Below are positions 1-4,136 of a stretch of DNA of 5,924 bases, in pieces. Below the pieces are notes generated by a model. That model searched no databases, was not told where the DNA came from, and worked only from the letters and a program-made list of their open reading frames with translations. The position numbers and the translations under genes were made by a program. This DNA comes from Anaerolineae bacterium (GTDB lineage Bacteria > Chloroflexota > Anaerolineae > JAFGEY01), in the NCBI GenBank assembly GCA_016929205.1, contig JAFGJF010000067.1, positions 1 to 5,924 on the forward strand, in the 5' to 3' direction. Within the stretch, counting starts at the first letter, position 1, and each line of letters begins with the position of its first letter.

Positions 1-5
1 AGGAG
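1..5 (+). promoter_or_regulatory. Ribosome binding site of the PDGLE protein gene
   Basis: AGGAG lies 6 bases before the ATG at 12. This strong Shine-Dalgarno match fixes the start of the first gene. The window opens here, so any upstream operon gene, expected to be cbiM, is not visible. Confidence 0.8.
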
Positions 6-11
6 ACAACA

Positions 12-314
12 ATGAGTGCGTTCAAAAAGTACTGGTGGTTGGCCGGTTTGCTGATCGCTCTGGCTGTGACGCTTTTCTCGCCGCTGGCTTCTCCACACCC
101 GGATGGTCTGGAGCGGATTGCTGAAGATGAAGGGTTTATCGACCGGGCAGAGGAAGCGCCCTATGAGATTATACCCGATTACGTGTTCCCTGGCATCGGC
201 AACGAGAGCGTAGCGACTGTCGCTGCCGGACTCGTGGGCACGTTGGGTGTTTTCGGTTTGAGCTACGGACTGGCCCGGCTCTTGAGCAGCAAGACCAAAC
301 GAGCAGCATCATAA
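12..314 (+). CDS. PDGLE-domain protein, CbiN-like small subunit of a cobalt/nickel ECF transporter
   Basis: A 100-residue membrane protein. The sequence shows a first hydrophobic segment at about residues 8-27, then the diagnostic PDGLE motif at 30-34, an acidic external stretch (about 35-60) and a second hydrophobic segment at about 67-91, ending in a basic tail (KTKR). The two-helix layout with PDGLE directly after helix 1 is that of the PDGLE family, which replaces or resembles CbiN/NikN as the small accessory subunit of CbiMNQO-type uptake systems for Co2+ or Ni2+. In that family the small subunit works with the substrate-binding CbiM in the cytoplasmic membrane. The next two genes are CbiQ and CbiO, which supports the call; CbiM should lie just upstream of the window. 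The start is fixed by AGGAG at 1-5. Cobalt versus nickel cannot be decided from the sequence. Confidence 0.88.
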   Translation: MSAFKKYWWLAGLLIALAVTLFSPLASPHPDGLERIAEDEGFIDRAEEAPYEIIPDYVFPGIGNESVATVAAGLVGTLGVFGLSYGLARLLSSKTKRAAS

Positions 315-321
315 CTAGGAT

Positions 322-336
322 GGAATGCGTCATTCC
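322..336 (+). repeat. Short perfect hairpin between the PDGLE gene and cbiQ
   Basis: GGAATG (322-327) and CATTCC (331-336) form a perfect 6-bp stem with a 3-base loop, 8 bases after the PDGLE stop codon and ahead of cbiQ. There is no T-run after it, so it does not look like a terminator. It could be an RNA processing or stability element, or could tune the relative amounts of the two proteins. Its length is short enough to be chance. Confidence 0.35.
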
Positions 337-371
337 GTGGGCACGGGTTGAATGCGAACAGGCACGTTGTT

Positions 372-1175
372 ATGTTTGATCATATTCTAGATCCATATCG
401 GCCAGGCCACAGCTTGATCCACCGCCTTGATCCCCGACTCAAGCTGCTGGCAGTATTGGCCTTTGTGATCATGACGATCAGCATGCCGCCATATGCTTGG
501 TTGTCTTTGGCGTCTTTGGCCGGGTTGATCCTGATCGCCGGATGGGCTTCGTGCATCCCGCTGCTTGGTATACTGAAACGTTCGGCGGTCGTGCTGCCTT
601 TTGCCGGTCTGGTCGCTATCTCGTTGCCATTCACGCAGACCGGACAGGTGGTATGGTCTGGGCATCTTTGGGGGTGGGAGTTGGCGATCACTGCCGAAGG
701 ACTGTCATCCTTTATTTTGTTGATGATCAGAGCGTGGTTATCCGTGCTGTCCAGTGGATTGATGATCGCCACGACACCCTTTTCGGATTTGCTCGATGCG
801 ATGCGTGCACTGCACGTTCCGGACGTCCTGATCACGATCATCTCTTTTATGTATCGCTACTTGTTCGTATTGGTGGACGAAGCGCAACGGCTTCAAGTAG
901 CACGCCAGGCGCGTTCGGTGGGAACAGGACAAACAGTATGGTGGCGCGCAAAAGTACTTGGTGGGATGATCGGTTCACTGTTTATCCGCAGCTATGAACG
1001 CAGCGAGCGAATCTATAACGCGATGCTTTCACGGGGGGGCGGCATCGCATTCGACTCGGCCACACGACTTGTCCGGCAGACGAGACTTGGATGGCAAGCA
1101 GCCGACACTTGGGCCAGCCTGGGATGGTGCACTGCGCTGCTGGTTATCGGGCTTTTGGGATGGAGGAATCTGTGA
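372..1175 (+). CDS. cbiQ: Energy-coupling factor transmembrane protein CbiQ (EcfT), cobalt/nickel uptake
   Basis: The T component of an ECF-type ABC importer: a polytopic membrane protein that couples ATP hydrolysis by CbiO to movement of the CbiM substrate subunit. The 267-residue protein begins with the characteristic CbiQ N-terminus (an Asp-Pro-Tyr segment, then HRLDPRLKLL), followed by several hydrophobic helices at about 25-165. A cytoplasmic helical region carries two coupling motifs, ARS (about 180-182, in ARQARSVG) and SRG (about 220-222, in MLSRGG), and a last hydrophobic helix precedes the C-terminus. The second motif is Ser-Arg-Gly instead of the usual Ala-Arg-Gly. I prefer the ATG at 372 because it puts the conserved N-terminus at the right place. 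An in-frame TTG at 348 would add 8 residues. Neither has a strong ribosome site (AGG at 360-362 is the nearest), so translation may be coupled to the upstream gene. The stop codon overlaps the start of cbiO. Confidence 0.92.
   Translation: MFDHILDPYRPGHSLIHRLDPRLKLLAVLAFVIMTISMPPYAWLSLASLAGLILIAGWASCIPLLGILKRSAVVLPFAGLVAISLPFTQTGQVVWSGHLWGWELAITAEGLSSFILLMIRAWLSVLSSGLMIATTPFSDLLDAMRALHVPDVLITIISFMYRYLFVLVDEAQRLQVARQARSVGTGQTVWWRAKVLGGMIGSLFIRSYERSERIYNAMLSRGGGIAFDSATRLVRQTRLGWQAADTWASLGWCTALLVIGLLGWRNL
1162..1167 (+). promoter_or_regulatory. Ribosome binding site that fixes the cbiO start at GTG 1172
   Basis: GGAGGA lies inside the last codons of cbiQ, 4 bases before the GTG at 1172. It makes that GTG the likely start of cbiO rather than the in-frame ATG at 1160 or 1091, both of which lie upstream of or at the edge of this site. 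Confidence 0.75.
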
Positions 1176-1957
1176 ACGTACCTGTCATTCAAGTACAGAA
1201 TCTGTCTTTTGCCTACCCCGGCAATCTCGAGGCGTTGCATGACATCAGTTTGCAGGTCGGCGCGGGAGAAAAGGTGGCAATGGTCGGTCCAAACGGCGCT
1301 GGGAAATCGACGCTGTTCTTGCATCTCAACGGCATCCTGCGCGGTCAGGGCAGTGTACGCGTTGCCGGGTTGGATGTGAACAACAAGACGATCCGTGCCG
1401 TCCGTGCCAAGGTAGGGATGGTCTTTCAGAACCCGGATGACCAACTCTTTTCGCCCACGATTTTTGACGATGTCGCGTTCGGACCGCTGAATATGGGATG
1501 TGCCGTAGCAGAGGTGCGCCAGCGGGTGACACAAGCACTGTCAGCAGTCGGTATGCTCGGTCACGAAGAACGGATGCCGCATCATTTGAGCCTGGGCGAA
1601 CGTAAGCGTGTGGCGATTGCTACGGTTCTGGCTATGGATCCCGACATACTGGTGCTCGACGAACCCTCAGCCGGACTCGATCCGCGAACGCGGCGCAGTT
1701 TGATCGAATTGTTACGCGACTTGCCGCAAACGATGCTGATTGCCAGTCACGATATGCGCCTGGTATGGGATCTATGTCCAAGAACGGTGATCCTGGATCA
1801 GGGAAGAATTGTTGCCGATGGGCCAACGGCTAAACTGCTGCAGGACGCACCATTGATGGAACGGCATGGCTTGGAAACGCCTTATCTTGCTCCGAACGTT
1901 TCAGCCAGGCAACATTGGCTGTTGAGCGAAACCCGGGCTATAATGACCAGGCCGTGA
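1172..1957 (+). CDS. cbiO: Energy-coupling factor ATPase CbiO (EcfA), cobalt/nickel uptake
   Basis: The 261-residue cytoplasmic ATP-binding subunit that powers the CbiMNQO-type importer. All ABC motifs are present in order: Walker A GPNGAGKST (39-47), Q-loop glutamine in FQNPDDQLF (Q86), signature LSLGERKR (139-146), Walker B ILVLDEP (159-165) with catalytic Glu164, D-loop SAGLD (166-170) and switch His193 in ASHD. The Q-loop followed by NPDDQLFSPTIFDDVAFGP is typical of the CbiO/EcfA branch. The signature has Leu instead of the first Gly of LSGGE, a variant I recall from CbiO/NikO proteins, so it should be active. The GTG start overlaps the cbiQ stop as GTGA, which implies translational coupling and equal production of the two subunits. 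The C-terminal tail after about residue 235 is short. A promoter for the next gene appears to lie in its last codons. Confidence 0.93.
   Translation: MNVPVIQVQNLSFAYPGNLEALHDISLQVGAGEKVAMVGPNGAGKSTLFLHLNGILRGQGSVRVAGLDVNNKTIRAVRAKVGMVFQNPDDQLFSPTIFDDVAFGPLNMGCAVAEVRQRVTQALSAVGMLGHEERMPHHLSLGERKRVAIATVLAMDPDILVLDEPSAGLDPRTRRSLIELLRDLPQTMLIASHDMRLVWDLCPRTVILDQGRIVADGPTAKLLQDAPLMERHGLETPYLAPNVSARQHWLLSETRAIMTRP
1915..1944 (+). promoter_or_regulatory. Probable promoter of the Fur-family gene, inside the end of cbiO
   Basis: TTGGCT (1915-1920) and a perfect TATAAT (1939-1944) are separated by 18 bases. Transcription would start near 1951, giving a leader of about 110 bases before the Fur-family start codon. 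This suggests the regulator can be made independently of the transporter operon. The -35 box is only a partial match. I saw no clear palindromic Fur-type operator around it. Confidence 0.45.
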
Positions 1958-2054
1958 TACATCGATCCAATGGGGCTTTACCGAGGTCATATACCTGGGC
2001 TGAGTTTGGGAGACAAAGAGGGCAAAATACTGCGTCTCGTTGATTTTCGAGAGA

Positions 2055-2061
2055 GGAGGGG
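2055..2061 (+). promoter_or_regulatory. Strong ribosome binding site of the Fur-family gene
   Basis: A purine-rich GGAGGGG just 3 bases before the ATG at 2065 (with GAGAGGAGG centred a few bases further up) is close to an ideal Shine-Dalgarno sequence and fixes this start. A small 5-bp inverted repeat, TCTCG (2035-2039) and CGAGA (2048-2052), lies just upstream. Confidence 0.7.
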
Positions 2062-2064
2062 ATT

Positions 2065-2505
2065 ATGTCTTGCGAAGAAGCGTTTCTTAAAAAGCTCCAC
2101 GAGTGCGGTTTTCGGCTTACGCCACAGCGAGAGATGGTGCTCTCGACGATGCACCATATCGAAGGGTTTGCCACCGTCGATGACATCTATGCCCGGGTAC
2201 AGGCCCTCAGTTCCGCCGTGGACATTTCGACCGTCTACCGTACGCTCGACCTGCTGCAAACGTTCGATCTCGTGGCCTGTATCGATCGCGGCGACGGGCA
2301 AAGGCTTTACGAGCTGCTCGGCGTTCATGGCCGGCACATCCACCTTGTCTGCAATGGCTGTGGTACGGTCACTGGCATTGAATTGGATCAAGTACAACCA
2401 CTTGCCGAACAACTCGAGGCGCAGCACGGATTTGTGATCGACCTGGATCACCTGACGATCTCGGGATTATGCCAGGCATGTGCAGAGGCACAAATCATCC
2501 CATAA
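2065..2505 (+). CDS. Fur-family metal-responsive transcriptional repressor
   Basis: A 146-residue Fur-superfamily regulator, the usual length. The N-terminal winged-helix domain (about 1-80) starts with GFRLTPQRE (15-23) and includes the recognition helix DISTVYRTLDLL (53-64). The C-terminal dimerisation domain has the metal-binding cluster H88, H91, H93 followed by the CxxC pair C96/C99 (CNGCG), then H121 and the second CxxC pair C136/C139. The two CxxC pairs are the structural zinc site of the family; the histidines contribute to the regulatory metal site. Family members sense Fe, Zn, Ni, Mn or peroxide, and the sequence alone does not decide which. Position directly behind a cobalt/nickel importer suggests a Nur- or Zur-like regulator that shuts down uptake when metal is plentiful; this is inference. 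It has its own promoter and ribosome site and no terminator separates it from cbiO, so read-through from the transporter is also likely. Confidence 0.92.
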   Translation: MSCEEAFLKKLHECGFRLTPQREMVLSTMHHIEGFATVDDIYARVQALSSAVDISTVYRTLDLLQTFDLVACIDRGDGQRLYELLGVHGRHIHLVCNGCGTVTGIELDQVQPLAEQLEAQHGFVIDLDHLTISGLCQACAEAQIIP

Positions 2506-2508
2506 TCC

Positions 2509-2543
2509 GGAGCAGAGCGATTTTTCCCCAAGCGCTCCGCTCC
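2509..2543. terminator. Convergent intergenic hairpin, possible bidirectional terminator without a T-run
   Basis: GGAGCAGAGCG (2509-2519) and CGCTCCGCTCC (2533-2543) form an 11-bp GC-rich stem with one A·C mismatch and a 13-base loop. It starts 4 bases after the Fur-family stop and sits between two convergent genes, where a shared terminator is expected. Neither strand has a T-run directly after the stem; the only T5 tract lies in the loop (2521-2525). Termination may therefore be inefficient or factor-assisted. The remaining bases up to 2584 show only weak dyads. Confidence 0.4.
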
Positions 2544-2584
2544 CAGACGGCGCGTTCTGCCCGGGAACCGTCCTTGTTCGGGTT

Positions 2585-3700
2585 CTAGTGACCGGCACTT
2601 TTTAGTCCGTGCCCGGTAAAAACCGAAACGATAACCCATCCGGGGTCCAACTGCGGGATCAATTTCGATACACCAGCCGTCGTCGCTGCCGATGTGGGTT
2701 CGATGTAAAAGCCTTTGTGCCACATCGCTTGCAGCGAAGCCCGGATCTCGGTTTCGCTGGCCGTGACAAATTGTCCTCCACTCTCACGAACGGCTTGTAG
2801 GATCTGCGAACCACGGATCGGAGTGGCGATGGCGATGCCCTCAGCCACCGTTGCTTGTTTGTCGATGGGGCAGGGTTCTGCCAACTCGTTTGCGTATGCC
2901 CGGTAGAGGGGCGCACAGTTTTCAGCCTGTACCGCAACGATCCGGGGGATCTTGGCGATCAGGCCGGCGTTCGCCAACTCTTGAAAACCCAGGAACGCGC
3001 CCAGTACCAGGGTGCCGTTGCCGGCCGGCAAGACGACGGCGTCCGGCGCGCGCCAACCAAGCTGCTCGCATACCTCAAAAGCAAAACACTTGGTGCCCTG
3101 GAAAAAGAACGGGTTCCAGGAGTGGCTGGCGTAATAGGTCGTTTCGGCCGCCGCCAACACGGCGCGAGCTGTGTCCTCCCGGCTGCCGGGAACCTTGATC
3201 AAGCGGGCTCCATACGCTTCTATCTGGGCGATTTTGGCCGGCGACGTGCTTGCCGGCACATAGATGTCGCATGTTATGCCTGCCCTGGCGCAATAGGCGG
3301 CGATGGCACACCCGGCATTGCCCGATGAATCCTCGACCACGCGGTCGATGCCCAACGCTCTGACTTGGCTGATCAACACCGACGCGCCTCGGTCCTTGTA
3401 AGAACCGGTCGAAAAAAGCTGATCCTGTTTGACCCACACGGCATGCCCATCGAAATCAACCTGGATCAAGGGCGTAAATCCCTCGTCAAAGGAAACGATG
3501 TCGGCATCTTGGTAAATGGGGATTGCTTCCCGGTAGCGCCACATCGTCGGTTTGCGCCCGGTGATTTTTCCCAGGTCAAAGCGTGGTTTCAAGTCCAGAT
3601 CCAAAACTGAGCCGCAGTCACATTTCCACTTTTGTACGTGCAAGGCATAGGTTGCACCACACATTTTGCAGACCAAACGATTGCCTGCCGATTCGATCAT
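2585..3700 (-). CDS. thrC: Threonine synthase-like PLP-dependent enzyme
   Basis: Predicted to convert O-phosphohomoserine to threonine in the cytoplasm. The 371-residue protein begins with a zinc-ribbon-like segment, C11-x2-C14 and C27-x-C29, followed by a fold-type II PLP enzyme. PLP-lysine K102 lies in STGSYKDRG (97-105), the asparagine loop is SSGNAG (125-130), the phosphate-binding loop is AGNGT (226-230), and the protein ends in the threonine synthase-like TGHGLK (362-367). The start at 3700 is chosen because AAAGGAAA lies 6 bases upstream and because the Cys pair then sits at the N-terminus. An in-frame ATG at 3853 would add 51 residues that overlap the divergent control region and the + strand leader ORF, and do not resemble the family. 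The gene is divergent from citramalate synthase and convergent with the Fur gene. Related PLP enzymes with the same fold (threonine dehydratase, cysteate synthase) are less likely, but a different substrate cannot be excluded. Confidence 0.85.
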   Translation of the reverse strand: MIESAGNRLVCKMCGATYALHVQKWKCDCGSVLDLDLKPRFDLGKITGRKPTMWRYREAIPIYQDADIVSFDEGFTPLIQVDFDGHAVWVKQDQLFSTGSYKDRGASVLISQVRALGIDRVVEDSSGNAGCAIAAYCARAGITCDIYVPASTSPAKIAQIEAYGARLIKVPGSREDTARAVLAAAETTYYASHSWNPFFFQGTKCFAFEVCEQLGWRAPDAVVLPAGNGTLVLGAFLGFQELANAGLIAKIPRIVAVQAENCAPLYRAYANELAEPCPIDKQATVAEGIAIATPIRGSQILQAVRESGGQFVTASETEIRASLQAMWHKGFYIEPTSAATTAGVSKLIPQLDPGWVIVSVFTGHGLKSAGH

Positions 3701-3709
3701 TGCCGGTTT

Positions 3710-3728
3710 CCTTTCTTTTCGAGAAAGG
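3710..3728 (-). promoter_or_regulatory. Hairpin covering the ribosome site of the threonine synthase-like gene
   Basis: On the mRNA strand CCTTTCT (3728-3722) can pair perfectly with AGAAAGG (3716-3710), a 7-bp stem with a 5-base loop. The right arm contains most of the AAAGGA Shine-Dalgarno sequence of the gene starting at 3700. If transcribed in full, it would hide the ribosome site. The predicted transcription start (about 3724) would cut off part of the left arm, so the structure depends on where the RNA really begins. Confidence 0.35.
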
Positions 3729-3730
3729 CA

Positions 3731-3759
3731 AGTGTAACACACAACCCATGGATGCACAA
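3731..3759 (-). promoter_or_regulatory. Probable promoter of the threonine synthase-like gene
   Basis: Read on the minus strand, TTGTGC (3759-3754) and TACACT (3736-3731) are 17 bases apart. This would start RNA near 3724, leaving a leader of about 24 bases. The -10 box is flanked by the inverted repeat GTGTaACAC (3732-3740), which might be an operator. The -35 match is weak (3 of 6). Confidence 0.4.
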
Positions 3760-3779
3760 ATTCTGGGCTAAAACGGGAT

Positions 3780-3808
3780 TTGACGAATACTCTATAATAT
3801 GATACACT
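3780..3808 (+). promoter_or_regulatory. Probable promoter of the leader peptide and citramalate synthase transcript
   Basis: TTGACG (3780-3785) and TACACT (3803-3808) are spaced by 17 bases, giving a start near 3815 and a 20-base leader before the small ORF at 3835. A perfect TATAAT (3793-3798) also lies in the spacer but has no good -35 box at the right distance. Either could be the -10 element. The position directly ahead of the leader ORF supports a real promoter. Confidence 0.55.
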
Positions 3809-3834
3809 AGGCCAATATTGAAAGAGGTGTTGAT

Positions 3835-3936
3835 ATGTCTTTTGCCGTAGCAAATTTACTACTCTCTCTTATTTTGGTCATTAGCCTCCTTGTCATTGTC
3901 AAGGGGGAGTTTGTGGTTGGGAGAGTGAGGATTTAG
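3835..3936 (+). CDS. Putative branched-chain amino acid leader peptide (33 residues)
   Basis: A 33-codon ORF with a clear ribosome site, AGAGGT at 3823-3828, six bases before the ATG. Residues 8-22 read LLLSLILVISLLVIV: 7 Leu, 3 Ile, 3 Val and 2 Ser, with leucine spelled by five different codons, including TTA and CTA. The peptide continues through KGEFVVGRVRI to a TAG at 3934-3936. The stop lies 27 bases before a strong intrinsic terminator, itself upstream of citramalate synthase. This is the layout of leader peptides such as those of E. coli ilv and leu operons: ribosomes slow at the Leu/Ile/Val run when charged tRNAs are scarce, which lets an antiterminator form. Supply of isoleucine, leucine or valine would thus set expression of the isoleucine pathway enzyme downstream. 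The hydrophobic run would also suit a one-helix membrane microprotein, but the RNA structures favour a leader. No homolog is known to me. Confidence 0.72.
   Translation: MSFAVANLLLSLILVISLLVIVKGEFVVGRVRI
3885..3907 (+). promoter_or_regulatory. Possible transcription pause hairpin within the leader ORF
   Basis: CCTCCTTG (3885-3892) and CAAGGGGG (3900-3907) form an 8-bp stem with one G·U pair and a 7-base loop (TCATTGT). It lies at the end of the Leu/Ile/Val codon run. In classical attenuators an early hairpin pauses RNA polymerase until the ribosome catches up; this one is in the right place for that role. It leaves the antiterminator arm (3915-3923) free. Confidence 0.45.
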
Positions 3937-3974
3937 CACCACTTTTGGATAACAAAACACCAGGCCTCCCAACC
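3915..3974 (+). promoter_or_regulatory. Antiterminator pairing of the attenuator
   Basis: GGTTGGGAG (3915-3923), in codons 27-30 of the leader ORF, is perfectly complementary over 9 bases to CTCCCAACC (3966-3974), which includes the left arm and loop of the terminator. The two pairings are mutually exclusive. AGTG (3924-3927) can also pair with CACT (3940-3943) beside it. A third, competing pairing of 3860-3868 with 3919-3927 (9 bp, two G·U) joins the control codons to the antiterminator arm. This supplies the region 1:2, 2:3 and 3:4 logic of a classical attenuator. Confidence 0.65.
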
Positions 3975-3989
3975 GGGAGGCTTTTTTTT
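3964..3989 (+). terminator. Strong intrinsic terminator acting as attenuator of citramalate synthase
   Basis: GCCTCCC (3964-3970), loop AACC, GGGAGGC (3975-3981) and eight Ts (3982-3989) form a textbook rho-independent terminator. The only genes in this orientation around it are the small leader ORF and citramalate synthase, so it lies in the 5' leader of the latter rather than at the end of a normal gene. A further outer pairing, ACCAGG (3959-3964) with CCTGGT (3992-3997), is possible. Confidence 0.85.
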
Positions 3990-4057
3990 ACCCTGGTCAC
4001 AAAACGGATAAACAAGCGAGACATTGCCCGAACGCCTGGTCGTCACGCAGCCGAAAG

Positions 4058-4113
4058 CAGAGACGCTTTTCACGCACAACCTATTTGATGGTGTGCATTG
4101 GTAAGCGTCTTTG
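4058..4113 (+). promoter_or_regulatory. Second structured element in the citramalate synthase 5' leader
   Basis: Bases 4058-4068 (CAGAGACGCTT) pair with 4103-4113 (AAGCGTCTTTG) over 11 bp with one G·U; 8 of these are an uninterrupted perfect match. Inside, GCACAACC (4074-4081) pairs with GGTGTGC (4090-4096) with one bulged A and an 8-base loop. The whole lies between the attenuator terminator and the ribosome site at 4123-4128, 9 bases before it. It has no T-run, so it is not a second terminator. Its role is unknown: RNA stability, translation control or a binding site. Confidence 0.45.
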
Positions 4114-4122
4114 GTCTTTGGA

Positions 4123-4128
4123 AGAGGA
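4123..4128 (+). promoter_or_regulatory. Ribosome binding site that fixes the citramalate synthase start
   Basis: AGAGGA lies 8 bases before the ATG at 4137. It supports this start over the in-frame TTG at 4098, which lies inside the UTR hairpin and has no good ribosome site, and over the ATG at 4143. Confidence 0.7.
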
Positions 4129-4136
4129 TTTGGCAA

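Noticed and set aside
320..379. 19-codon ORF starting at ATG 320 and overlapping the cbiQ start
   Set aside because: It has no convincing ribosome site and no recognisable content; a coupling role is possible but unsupported.
1091..1171. Longer cbiO starting at ATG 1091 or 1160
   Set aside because: The extension would overlap cbiQ extensively. GTG 1172 has GGAGGA upstream and forms the usual 4-base overlap.
1943..1990. ATGACC (1943-1948) and GGTCAT (1985-1990) as an operator of the Fur-family gene
   Set aside because: The 6-bp arms are perfect but 36 bases apart, unlike the compact palindromes bound by Fur proteins; it could be chance.
3701..3853. N-terminal extension of 51 residues on the minus-strand threonine synthase-like gene (ATG at 3853)
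   Set aside because: It overlaps the divergent promoters and leader ORF and does not resemble the family. The ATG at 3700 has a good ribosome site and places the Cys pair correctly.
4098..4136. TTG start that would lengthen citramalate synthase by 13 residues
   Set aside because: It lies in the UTR hairpin without a ribosome site; the ATG at 4137 has AGAGGA 8 bases upstream and gives the normal family N-terminus.
3937..4136. T-box riboswitch in the citramalate synthase leader
   Set aside because: I found no T-box consensus (the AGGGTGGnACCGCG-like element) before the terminator; the leader ORF and antiterminator fit peptide attenuation instead.
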